From positions 1 through 64,000 of the forward strand of contig RCNN01000159.1 of the NCBI GenBank assembly GCA_003667245.1: a stretch of 64,000 nucleotides of DNA, given 5' to 3'. The notes beneath the pieces are model-generated. The model did no database searches. It was not told where the DNA came from and saw only the letters and a list, made by a program, of their open reading frames with translations. This stretch comes from Heterostelium multicystogenum. Its lineage: Eukaryota; Evosea; Eumycetozoa; Acytosteliales; Acytosteliaceae. Shown in pieces: positions 1 to 10,257 of this stretch. A program made the position numbers and the translations under genes. Numbering within the stretch: the stretch's first letter is position 1; each line of letters opens with the position of its first letter.

Positions 1-260
1 TTGTTGATCCAAACTTTGGATCACTCTTGATTGGAGATTCAAATTCAGATGAATGTCCTTCAGATAAAAAGAAATGGAGGCTTCCAGTGACTCATCGTAT
101 GTTCAGTTGTTGGAGGATTGGCATGTGCATAACTATTGGAATCATTCTAAAAAAGAAGTTCAGATATCAAATCAAGATGGCATCAATCAAACTTAATTCC
201 TTTGGTAGTAAATCAAGGGAAGTAGTACAATGTCAATTGAAAACACAGCAAAACAAATAA
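1..260 (+). pseudogene. C-terminal tail of a TIG-domain receptor paralog, cut by window edge
   Basis: Open from base 3 to the stop at 258-260. It is a close copy of the last ~75 codons of the TIG receptor ending at 5187: it shares VDPNFGSLL, GDSN, KKWRLPV and the cytoplasmic block KKKFRYQIKMASIKLNS. In the intact copy the segment between KWRLPV and KKKFRYQ is a hydrophobic membrane span. Here a one-base insertion (gactcatcg against gatcatcg) and a one-base loss just before CITIG put most of that span out of frame, so it reads THRMFSCWRIGM. The C-terminus also carries about 12 extra residues. It is either a decaying tandem duplicate or a real gene with two sequencing errors. The rest of the gene lies upstream of the window. 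Confidence 0.6.
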
Positions 261-512
261 AAAAGCTATTAAAACAAATTAACAAAAAATAGTGTTTGAA
301 ACCTATTTTGAGTTCCAAAAATATCTAAGTTTTTTTATATGATGTGAGGTACCAAATTAAAAGAGTGGGCTTGAGTGATTAAGGGATAGTTTTTAACAAA
401 GAAAAAACTTGAAAATATATTTTCATCGATTTTTGTTTTTGATCAGAAAGTTTAAGCACATAACCCCAACTACACAAATTGAATCACTATAAAAAATTTA
501 AACCTATATATC

Positions 513-3500
513 ATGAATATATATAAAAAGTTATTTATAAAATTTATTTATTATCTGCTTTTCAAACTCTATATTTAATTAGAGGTGGACCTGTAGTACC
601 TGCTGGATCCATATTTAAATCCTGGAAATGGACACTATTATCAATTCGTAGATATTCAATTATTGTTTGAAGAGAGGCAAAAGCTAATGCCAACTCTGAC
701 ATCATCACCTTATCCAAATACATTTGGGTATATATTCAATAATAATAACTTTTTTATTTCAATTCAATTACTAATATATATATACCATAATTCAATAGCC
801 ATATTCTGTCGATAGATGATGCCAATGAAGCTAGTTGGTTGAATCAAATGTATTTAATACAATAGCAGTCGCTCTTCAGTCTGGTTGAATGCTCAACCAC
901 TAGATAGTTTTCAACAAAGTTATGGCTGGATAAATGGCACTTCAAAAGGTCAAACCCTTCTATCAATCTTTCCCTGAGCGTTGCTTCAAATATTGTGGTG
1001 ATTTTCTCTGGAATATGGATCTGAATACACCCCACTTGGTCATAGATATCATTGGTGGCGGTAAGAAACCACACTGGAGAGGTGCTTCCAAATAGCAGTA
1101 AGTAGCTATCTCATTATCGAATTTGAACCTGCTGATACCATCTCATTTAAACAAGAGGAGCCAGGTACAATATTATTTACAATTTATCATCCTGCAAATT
1201 TCTACCCTGGTGGTATTTTAATTTGGACTAGTGGACAACAATGTTATGATCAAACAGTTGCTACGAACTTCCGTACATGTAAAACTGTTAACCCAATAAC
1301 TGTTTTTTCTTTTGAAATTTATCATCTCCTCCGGTGGAGTAAACAAAACCTACACTTTTGCCTATAACAATCCTAATATCCAAGCCATTCGACCAAGCAT
1401 AATGGGTTCTACTGGATCCTTATCTATTGTTGGTAGTTCCTTTTCAGTTCTTGATCCAAATAGGTGTACATTCACTATAAATGGAACCATATACAATGTT
1501 AGCCAGGTTTTAGTTGCTCAAAACCCTAATGTAATTACATTTGCTCAAAGCTCTCAGGTGTCTACAGTAACACCCTTAGTGTCAGGTGTTCTACTCTGGG
1601 AATCGATTATAATCTATTTTTACCCACTATTTTAGAGCCAAAATCACAGCTACACTATACATACCTTCCCTTCCCACTTCGATATGACGACTCAGTTAAA
1701 TTGTTAAATAATGCTAAACTATTTACTGAAGATGCATATATTGCCCAAATCAACAATTCAGATACTTTTAAACTTTGTTCAAACACAATTCATCAAAACT
1801 CCCTCATTCCAATTTTGGTCAGCAGTCAATTTTGTAAATGGATCTCCATATTACAACTCCCAACCATTACAGAGCCAATACCCCGTAACTGAAACACAAG
1901 GAGCATCCAGATACTATTTCAATGGTTTGAGTAAAGAGACATTATCCATTTCCGATACCTCAGCTATTCCTACTCTTGTTGTGTTTGGAGTATCCACTCC
2001 GATTCCTAACTTAGCAAGTATTATTCCAGTGCCATTGAGTGGAGGTCAGCACATAATCAAAATGCTTAAAAATTATGGATGGAAGGATTCTGCCGTTTCA
2101 TTAGTGTATAACTCAACCTCTACACCCGGAACTTTAAAACTATACTAATGGAACAATAACTATTCAAGCTCCAAAAGGATACCAAAAGATCCTCACAACA
2201 ATTTATATCGACAAGCCAGGATATCGATCATCATTTAACTACAATATTACTTATGAAGCACCCTATATTAATAGTGTAACAGTTATTACTCCTACTAGAA
2301 CTATTAACATTATGGTTAATAATATAACTGGAACTATAACAACCTCTCCATTCCCAAGCATTTGTCAAATCATTTCGCAAACTACTGTTCAATGCCAATA
2401 TGATATCAGCGTGGCACCAATTCCTTATGATAATTTCTCTATTATTTCTGATTTGTCAGGACAATCTAATACTAAAATCAATCGACCTCACAACTTTCTA
2501 TATTGCAAGTATAACTCCTTCAGTTTTACCAAGAGATGGTGGAAAGATCACTGTTGGAGGATATGGATTTTCATATGTCGATGGTACCACTAAAATGACA
2601 TTTACAAACAATATTCCTTGTTCTAATATACTTGTGGACCCCACCCGACCCAATAACCTTTTGACATGTGATGTTGGAATCTCACCAAGCAATGGAACAT
2701 ATCAAGTTCTTGTCTCATCTAAATCAGTAACAGCCCAAGTGAATACAACAGTCAACATAACATTCCAAGGTAATTATTGACTGTTGATTCCAATTAAAGA
2801 TGATTATATATTAATTTTAAACCAATAGATTTTAGTATTATTGAAATCGAACAAACTAAACAATCGGTATCAATTATAGGGGATTCATTTTTTAAACTTT
2901 ATACAGCAGTCAATGGATTTGCTATTAAAGTTGGAACTCTCACACCAGCATCAACAATGTGCTCACTGTTGACTCAAACTTGCGTATTTTCTTTAAGTTC
3001 ATCTTCGAAAAATGGTCCACTTTTCATTGGAACACCTGGTTTTAATATTACAATCAACAGAATTTGGAGTAAGTAATTGTTTGAAATCAGAACATTTCAT
3101 TGACTAATTATTGATCATATTTGTAGCTCCAATATTAAATGACATAACCCCACCAAATATTCTTAATCCAAGTATTAACACAACAATCACTGGATTATTC
3201 TTTACTGATACGATAACAACTGTTGAGCTAAATGGCAATCAATATCCTTTTAGCATGATATCATTAACTCAAGGAATTTTTACACCACCATTGCTTGTTG
3301 GAAAAGTTACACTCTCTATTAGCTCATCTTATTATCCAGTCCAATTAAGTTATCCTTTACCATTTATAGATGTGAATCTTTCAAAAGGATACACTGATAT
3401 CAAACAAGGTATTATAGTTGGTAATTACTTTGGATCACAAAATGATAATGTTTTGATTTATGGTATCACACAACAGCCTCTACAACCAACATCTTCTAAC

Positions 3501-5187
3501 TATACTCACATGACATTCGCACTTCCACTCGATGCAAGAGCTGGAAGAATGAATGTTTCAATCAATGGAGATATTTCACCTTCCATGCAATTTAACATTT
3601 TGTAAGTACTTTCTTTTTTGTTCATTATATTAAAATCTAATTAATTTTCTAGTTCCTGTTGGTCAAAAACTCTCATTCTCACCATTGAGAGTACAGGGTG
3701 GCAAATTGACAATTACTGGTGAATATTTGGCACCTATCAGCTTCTCTGGAGAAAAGATTCTCAATATTTCAGTTGGAGGTGTTCCATCTCAGATTTCAAT
3801 GATTGATGATAACTATAACCCATATCGATTAGTAGTTGACTCACCACCTGGATACGGAAGATCAACAGTCAGTATCATTCAATACACATCTCAAATACTT
3901 AAAGAGTTGGAATATGAAGGACCATTGATTCAATCATGTAGCTCAACAATCTTTAAACAACCGGATGTGGTCACTATTTTTGGAGATTATTTTGGAAGTT
4001 TCAATCTCAGTGTCACAATCGGAAACAAAACATGTGAAAACCCTTCAATCAACAGCATTGGAAGTCAAATCACCTGTAAATTTAGCTCTGATATCTCGAC
4101 AAGTGATTATCTCTCAGTTCGAGTGAATGTTGCAGAGAAATACGATGAAAAACCAGTATTTGTTTATAAAATACCAACATTATGCAACAAATGTATTAAT
4201 GGTATTTGTAATCCAATTTCTGGATCATGTGATTGCAATCCAGGATGGATTGGAATCGATTGTTCAAACAAAATTCCAGATGCTCCTATTGTTGTAAATC
4301 CACCAGTTGTTGTCGACAATACGACCAATGTTGAACTTGCAACACCAAAGAAAGATATCAAATTCAATGTCAACATCACAGAGATTCGAGAAATCAATGA
4401 TATCAAAACAATCAAACAATACTTTATGAAAGATATCAAATGGTTCGATCTTAAAGAAGATACCAACAACAACAAATTCACATACTCTGGAAGATTCCCA
4501 AATGATGATCAACTTCAAGTCGATGTGAGCATGCAAATGTTTGTCAACAACACAGATTATAACTTTGCAGGTGATATCTTCAACATTCCAGCTAACTCTG
4601 TCAAATATCAGGTTCAAATATCAAACTGGACATTCTCAGACAAACTTAACACACTTCAAGTGATCTTCCTATCACAAGCACAACTTCAAGTCAAAGAAGG
4701 ATGTGAGACACATGAATCTGGAATTGGAGGAACATCATCAAACACAGAATCATCACTCAGAATCATGGAAATCACACAAGGAACAGGAATTCTTCAAGCA
4801 TATTACTCCGATCGTATGATTGTCGATGGAAGAATTCGAAACAGCAAAGTCTCAATGATCGATCCATCAGATGAATCATACAAGAGCATCAATTTACAAT
4901 TCCCAAACAATTACAATGTTTTAACAGGCATCTCGATTGAATACTTTAATAACGAGGCAATTGTTGATCCAAACTTTGGATCACTTTTGCTTGGAGATTC
5001 AAATGCAGATGAATGTTCTTCAAGTGATGAAAAGAAATGGAGACTTCCAGTGATCATCGTATGTTCAGTTGTTGGAGGATTGGCATGTATCATAACTGTT
5101 GGAATTCTTTTCAAAAAGAAGTTCAGATATCAAATCAAGATGGCATCAATCAAACTTAATTCCATGGGTGGAAAATCAAGAAAGTAA
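513..5187 (+). CDS. TIG/IPT-domain transmembrane receptor with EGF module (tgr-like), 5' half frame-damaged
   Basis: A cell-surface protein of the dictyostelid TIG/IPT family, which includes the Tgr cell-recognition proteins. The proposed start at 513 gives a short hydrophobic leader (MNIYKKLFIKFIYYLLF). Bases 590-1080 encode a damaged N-terminal ectodomain that may be C-type-lectin-like. Bases 1312-4150 encode a run of beta-rich TIG repeats. An EGF-like module follows at about 4170-4270 (CNKCINGICN, GSCDCNPGWIGIDC). Near 5045-5110 there is one membrane span (VIIVCSVVGGLACIITVGIL), then a basic cytoplasmic tail. Introns I can place are 728-798, 2770-2828, 3069-3126 and 3602-3652. The last exon (3653-5187) is fully open. 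The part before about 2300 needs many frame changes and includes stops, and the junction at 3601/3653 is one base out of phase. It could be a pseudogene in its 5' half or a badly sequenced active gene. It converges on the RhoGEF gene 38 bp downstream. Confidence 0.7.
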
Positions 5188-5225
5188 ACAATAAACAATG
5201 TACATTATCTATAGAAAATTTATTA

Positions 5226-7877
5226 CTACATCTTTTCGAAATCCAAAATAGATTTCCAAATAGTATAAAGATTATTATACCATTTCATTAGGTTGATAAC
5301 TATCATTCTTGGTTGTTGAGCTGCAGGATCATTTGGATGGCAATTGGCTCTGATCCAATCATTGAATGTACCTATATGATCTTTTTCCTTGAGAAATTAC
5401 ATCCTGTAGTTGCTTTGCTAGAGTTTCGTCTTTAAGCAGTTCAATAGAACGTTGTTTCAAGTTGGATATATTTCCAAGGAGTTGATTTATCTTGAACAAA
5501 GTTTCATTAAACTGACCTGTGCTGGAAAATTGGCGGTAGTAATCTCCAAACACTGTTTGCAATTTAGATATAGGTCCAAACAGTTCTGTATGCAATACAC
5601 GAATCTCTTCAAAAATATTGATCAACTCTCTAATCGATTTGTTTTGATGTTGCTGTTGCTGCTGTTGCTGTTGTTGTATTTGAATAGATGGGATATTGTT
5701 ATTGAAACTTTGCTGTTGTTGATATTTGCTGATTCAAGACATTCAAATTCAGCGATTGACTAAGATTACTTGTTGAGGATGCTGGAGTAGAAGAAATTGA
5801 AGAGGGAGTAAATGATTGGGACATAATTTTTGAGTTCCTTTCGACTACCAGTGGTTGCTGTTGTGCTGTTGATTTTTCATTCGATCCTGTTGAGTGCTCG
5901 GAAAGCTTAACTGACAATCTATGTGGATTGATGACAGAGTTCTCTTTGACCATAAGACTTTCGCGCGAATGCTCCTTTACCATCGGCTGTGGCTCATCCT
6001 CTTTTCTGAGAGTAGATTGATTTGCTTCCCACTCTTTAACTAGTTGCTTCAGAATTTCGATCCACTCATACTGCTCGACAGCTCCACGGGCATAGAAATA
6101 TAGGTGCTCATTGCCAAGCACTGCGAATCCATGCTTTATTTCCTGGTCCTCAGCAGGCAATATAATACAGTTTTTGAGGTTTAATAGGGTAACGACAGAG
6201 TATCGAGGTGAGTTATCGAAGAGAGTAGCCATCTTTTTACAAACCAAAAGAGAATCGTTGAAAAGGAACAGATGTCTCTCTTTTAGTTTACCTCTTTTCT
6301 CGAATAAAACAATACCCTCTTTAATGTGTCTTCTATGTGGTTGAACCAATTCCTAATTACAAACAAAGCTTTCAGTATTGCATCTGTTTTGATCGCCTAA
6401 TATGTAATCTTACCATGTTGGTAGTTAGAGATCCTTGAATTTGAATCATCTTTTCCAATCCTTCAGCATTTCTCTTGCTCTCATTGATTGAAATTGCTAC
6501 ATTTTGTATAGCTTTTAGAGCTTGGCTTATTAATTCATAATCACTGTGAATAGTTGGTGTATTTTGTAATAGTTCCTATAGAAATATTAATAAATAACCC
6601 TGATTTCGCTCTACTAAATGTATAATTACGGTAAACAATAGCTTGTATCTTGGGATTCTTTGTACAGGTTGAATTTGCAAGTCCAAGAAATCTTTATTCT
6701 GTAGTAATGGATTACTCTTACAGTCCTAAATGAATAGGTTAGTATTGAAATAAACGAAAATAGAGTAAAAGAGTACGTACTTTAAAGAAATAGTTGCTAA
6801 CCTTTGAATCTCTCTTCTTACATTCGTTCAAGGTTTGGAGAGATTGATTGAAGTTATTGATGTATTGAGTGTACAGCTTGAGATAAGGTGTTAGAGTAAG
6901 GAAGCAATCTGCTATCGATTGTTTGTTGTCCCATTTTGCTAGTCTAGACTCCAGTGATTCGAGCAGCTCTTTGTGCACTCCGTAGAGTGCAGAGCAATTG
7001 GAAAATATAGATGAAATCTCAGAAGCTGTCAGGAGGTCTTTCTTTGTTGTTTGGAGTGGCTGTAGAAATTGGGTGATAATCAACTCTAGGTTATGTACAT
7101 AGGCGCGCTCTGTCTCGACAATCTCACGAATGCATTTGTCTCGCTTCTCAATCCTTAGCTTCATCTGCTTGTAACGTCGCTTTGCCAACCAGCATCTAAC
7201 AACTGACTGAATCAATGTAATCTTGTTATGCATATCGATCTCACGCTTTCTGGTGGCGATCTGCGATTCGAGTGCATCAATTGAGGCATTGCGACTTCCA
7301 AACAAACGCTGTTTTGCTTCCTCTAAACGAGATTGCTCGCGTGCCATGATTTCGGCTTTGAGCGACGGGTCAAGCTGATAGCGATCAAGCAGTGGCTCAA
7401 TCTCAGACAGGTACTCGACAAAGAGGGCGTCGAGTGCATTCGACTTTTTCTGCAGCAGCGCCTCCACTGACTGAACGTAGCTCGACTTTGTCGACTCCCA
7501 GTGTGCAACCTCATTTAGCAGCTGATCCGACACCTTAAAGTACAGTTTTTCTTTCCTTTGTAGCTGCAAATGCTGATTCTGCTGTTGCTGCTGCATATGC
7601 AAGAGCGACAATGACGGCTTGCTCGCTTTGTTCGGCACCGAAGGAGCATCTAAACGCTTGAAAACTAGCAGGTGCCGATATAACGATATCGTCAGCACTA
7701 GACTTTTTCTTTTTTCTTAAGGTCCTTGTCATCTTTTAACTTTTTCTTAAGCAACTCCTTCTCTCTTTCTTTTGCTTTCTCCTTCTCTTTTTCTTTTTCT
7801 TTTTTATTCAAATTGATTTGTGAAGTTCTTAGGCTATCACAGATCTCCTCTATATCATCTTCATGATCATTCATCAT
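5226..7877 (-). CDS. IQ-DH-PH Rho guanine nucleotide exchange factor
   Basis: Predicted activator of Rho/Rac-family GTPases acting on the actin cytoskeleton. The start at 7877 (MMNDHEDDIEE) follows an in-frame stop and leads into a highly charged Lys/Glu stretch. Further on come a Gln-rich patch, an IQ motif near residue 220 (IQSVVRCWLAKRRYKQMK), a DH domain opening with REIVETERAYVHNLELI, and a PH domain (KEGIVLFEKRGKLKERHLFLF). After that is a Ser/Gln-rich linker and a helical C-terminal region ending at 5226 (TFNDWIRANCHPND, then NLYTIWKSILDF). Introns are 6726-6780, 6575-6629 and 6353-6413. Frame breaks occur near 7700, near 5690 in a CAG-type repeat, and near 5385, where a run of five A replaces an expected four. 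DH plus PH is the standard RhoGEF catalytic pair. The IQ motif suggests calmodulin binding. Confidence 0.85.
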
Positions 7878-8493
7878 TTGATCAATTAAATCAATCTAAT
7901 CAAATCTAATAATATTTTTTAAAACTTGTAATTATCAAGAAAGTGGGTGAAATTTGCATTTTTGTTAATTTATTTTATTTTCATTTATTTTTTGTTTTTA
8001 TGATTAGTGTTATAACTCCATCGGTAGTGGTCACAACAATAGAATGAGTTTGCGAACATCATATCTTTCTTGTTTTTCGAAGAGGTGTAAATCATAATTT
8101 CAAACCAAAATTGAAGTTTGGTTATCTTAAGCAACGAATACTAATGAAACTTTAATGATAGAGCAATAAATGATGTATTAAGCTTTATTTAATGACCAGA
8201 ACCACCAAGTTGAATAACACTGAGTTTTTTGTATCTTGAGGAACTAAATGATGCTATACAAAGATGAAAATGTATCAAATAAGTAAAGAGGTGGTTCCAA
8301 AGTAACTCCTTCTTAAAAAATCTCTTTTTCAATTAGGTTAAGAACTGTGAAAAGGTATGATTCGAAGAAAATCCATGAATTTTTTTTTATTGTTGTAAGA
8401 TTTTAAGATAAATTGAGAGTTGATAAGAGGTTTTTGTTTTTTTTAATCAAACTGATATGATTTATAATTTTTGAACTGGGTGGACATTTAAAA
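7878..8493. other. Intergenic, AT-rich
   Basis: Upstream region of the RhoGEF gene. It holds T-rich and A-rich runs and no open frame with protein-like composition. I see no RNA gene. Confidence 0.5.
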
Positions 8494-8622
8494 TTTTTTT
8501 GTTTTTTTTTTTTTGTGTTTTAACCATACAGATGTTTATTTAAGGTAGGGTTTACAAGCCTACAGATTTCGTTGTTTTACAACCCACGACCCAGGCGTCA
8601 CAAGCAGAGGACCATACCACAT
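8494..8622 (-). mobile_element. SINE-like element, internally deleted copy
   Basis: On the minus strand this begins ATGTGGTATGG, as the neighbouring full copy does, and carries the shared stretch CTTGTGACGCCT. It then jumps into the shared 3' block (plus 8521-8584) and ends in an A-rich tail (T-rich on plus, 8494-8518). The body present in the other copy (about 8713-8974) is missing. The junction falls at GTGGGTT/GTGGTT, a short repeat present at both ends of the deleted stretch, so deletion between microrepeats is likely. The copy lies directly downstream of the poly(A) tail of the full copy. Confidence 0.6.
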
Positions 8623-9010
8623 TTTTTTTTTTTTTTTTGTTTTTGTTATAACCATACAGTTGTTTATTTAAGGTAGGGTTTAGAAGCCTACAGATTTCTT
8701 TTTTTACAACCACAGGCCGGTTGTGATGACCATCATTTTATAGAGGCATGACTGCCTATTATTATTTTTGAGCAAGGTGTTTCAACAGTGGACTGTTAAG
8801 TATTTCGAAGCGACAGAAGATTTTAAGAGTACACCAATGGTTTTACGTAGTTGAGGGCTTCGCTTGTCAATTTACATATTCATCATGGCGGGATGGTATC
8901 ATACAGACTTGAAAGTACATGGGTTCACTGGAAGTGAATGGGGAAAAATAGGAAAACCCGGGATTCGAACCCACGACCCAAGGCGTCACAAGCCGACTAC
9001 CATACCACAT
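8622..9010 (-). mobile_element. tRNA-derived SINE-like element, full copy
   Basis: Read on the minus strand, the 5' head (9010 to about 8957) looks like a decayed tRNA gene. It has an A-box-like GTGGTATGGTAG, an anticodon-loop-like GGC TTGTGAC GCC, and a perfect Pol III B box GGTTCGAATCC (plus 8961-8971). A non-tRNA body of about 250 bp follows, then the 3' block shared with the neighbouring copy, then a poly(A) tail of about 17 residues (plus 8622-8638). tRNA-type head, unrelated body and poly(A) tail together are the layout of a SINE. No clear target-site duplication was found. A non-autonomous element of this kind would need a LINE partner. Confidence 0.6.
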
Positions 9011-9484
9011 CAGTTATTCTGCCTTGGGCTTTAAAAATCGAAACCTGTTTTGTAAAGTGTATTATCTATTATAGAATAGTACTCTTTAACAAAAGATTGA
9101 TGAGAGTGATAAAGTAGAAAAGCTTGGTTATGATATTAATAATCTTATAACAATGAATAGAATATAATATTTATTTAATTATCTTTAATTACATATCTTG
9201 GTTATGATATTAATAATCTTATAACAATGAATAGAATATAATATCTGTAACCAAGGATTTCATCGGGTATTTATACTTATTGTTTTCCGGTCGGTTGTCT
9301 CGCTGAGTCATCGATCCATCCTGGTAAACAATCGGTTTGGACATCATTGCGGTTCGGAGGCAATCTGAATTGTCACTGTGGTTTCTATGGAATTTCCACG
9401 AGTTCTCTATGGAATTTCCATGACTTTTCTACACCTGAAAAAAACACCACCAAAAGTTCGCATGCGGTATTTAATTAACAGGAA
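9011..9484. other. Intergenic between SINE and tRNA gene
   Basis: AT-rich apart from a more GC-rich stretch at about 9280-9420, which includes two adjacent copies of a short TCTATGGAATTTCCA-like unit. It contains the 48-bp direct repeat listed separately. I see no coding potential. Confidence 0.45.
9123..9244. repeat. 48-bp perfect direct repeat
   Basis: Bases 9123-9170 and 9197-9244 are identical, starting CTTGGTTATGATATT and ending AGAATATAATAT, with a 26-bp AT-rich spacer. The unit is not low-complexity, so this is a local duplication or part of a mobile-element remnant. Confidence 0.85.
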
Positions 9485-9567
9485 TGTACTCTGTGGGATT
9501 TGAACCCACGCTTCCGAAGAAATCAGTGCCTTAAACTGACGCCTTAGACCAACTCGGCCAAGAGTAC
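9485..9567 (-). tRNA. tRNA-Leu (anticodon AAG)
   Basis: On the minus strand GTACTCT at the 5' end pairs perfectly with AGAGTAC at the 3' end, giving a 7-bp acceptor stem. The D arm contains GGCCGAGTTGGTCTAAGGC. The anticodon stem TCAGT/ACTGA closes the loop TTAAGGC, so the anticodon is AAG, reading Leu CUU codons. A long variable arm (TTTCTTCGGAAG) is typical of class II tRNA-Leu. The T arm carries GGTTCAAATCC. The discriminator base is A. There is no intron. A Ty3-type element begins 15 bp upstream of its 5' end. Confidence 0.95.
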
Positions 9568-9577
9568 TTTCTATGAA

Positions 9578-9582
9578 AAAAC
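9578..9582. repeat. Target-site duplication, left copy (AAAAC)
   Basis: AAAAC directly precedes the left LTR and recurs at 14202-14206 directly after the right LTR. A five-base duplication is usual for Ty3-type integration and supports a single complete insertion event. Confidence 0.65.
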
Positions 9583-9771
9583 GGAAATATCACAATGAGA
9601 TCAGGCTTTCTCCCACCGGTAGTTTTACTGCCGATTTCCCATAATCACCAGTCATCAATCATGCCTATATAAAGACACCAAGTTTAACCTAATAAAGCTT
9701 TCTTCTAATACTGCAATTAACAGTAATATATATATATATCTAAGTAACCTGCGTATACATATTAATTTACA
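9583..9771 (+). repeat. Left LTR
   Basis: About 189 bp, matching 14017-14201 with only a handful of differences, mainly homopolymer length and TA-repeat number. It contains a TATATAAAG box (within GCCTATATAAAGACACC) and an AATAAAG polyadenylation-type signal. The outer end reads GG where the right copy reads TG. The inner end is TTTACA. Confidence 0.85.
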
Positions 9772-9773
9772 AT

Positions 9774-9783
9774 TGGCGACACC
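9774..9783 (+). promoter_or_regulatory. Primer binding site of the retrotransposon
   Basis: TGGCGACACC begins two bases after the left LTR. It is complementary to a tRNA 3' end of the form GGTGTCG plus CCA. This is the expected place and form for minus-strand primer binding. It does not match the adjacent tRNA-Leu. Confidence 0.7.
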
Positions 9784-9843
9784 TTTTTATTTATATATAT
9801 ACTTATTGTTTTAATTGCCATAATTTTTCCTCCGAGTCCGAAG

Positions 9844-10257
9844 ATGACGAAGTATTTTTCCGGTGGTCCGTATTCCGTGCTTACCTATGATGAGTTTAGG
9901 GCCTTTATTTCCACCTTTAAGGATGCCGATGTAGGGAATGGAAAGACCCCGTTGATGATGGTTGCCAGTTTTTGCGAGGGTACTGCTCTTAGAGTGGTAG
10001 CTACCTGTGGTAAAACTAAGTTCGCCGAGATTATTGCCGAAATGGACAAGGTATTTGCTGTCCAGTATGGATCGGATTTGGATCGTCTCAGAATGCTCAG
10101 GATGAGCAATGCCAGTACTTTTTTAGACCATATTAGAGATGTCAATACTTTGATTAAAAAACTACCGAATGTGTCGGACGCAGAAAAGTTGACTGCCTTT
10201 TATGAAACCATAGATGACGGAGCGTTGAAGGAAAAAAATAATTGTTACGTTGCCTAG
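9844..10257 (+). CDS. Retrotransposon Gag, N-terminal part
   Basis: A 137-codon frame starting at ATG 9844, 70 bp after the left LTR. The sequence is a helical capsid-like domain (for example DEFRAFISTF and LDRLRMLRMS). It ends just after a run of seven A at 10232-10238. The next frame, +1 relative to this one, carries the rest of Gag including the zinc knuckle. The break is therefore either an indel in the A run or, less likely, a +1 programmed shift; a -1 shift at the same place would meet a stop at once. Confidence 0.7.
   Translation: MTKYFSGGPYSVLTYDEFRAFISTFKDADVGNGKTPLMMVASFCEGTALRVVATCGKTKFAEIIAEMDKVFAVQYGSDLDRLRMLRMSNASTFLDHIRDVNTLIKKLPNVSDAEKLTAFYETIDDGALKEKNNCYVA

Noticed and set aside
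844..1074. Minus-strand open frame over the TIG gene
   Set aside because: It lies opposite the damaged ectodomain exon, has no family features, and the plus strand carries the receptor reading.
4164..4617. Minus-strand frames opposite the TIG receptor last exon
   Set aside because: Shadows of a strongly coding plus-strand exon with EGF and membrane segments.
8957..9010. Functional tRNA gene at the SINE head
   Set aside because: The B box is perfect, but acceptor pairing is absent and the anticodon stem has mismatches, so it is a tRNA-derived head rather than a working tRNA.
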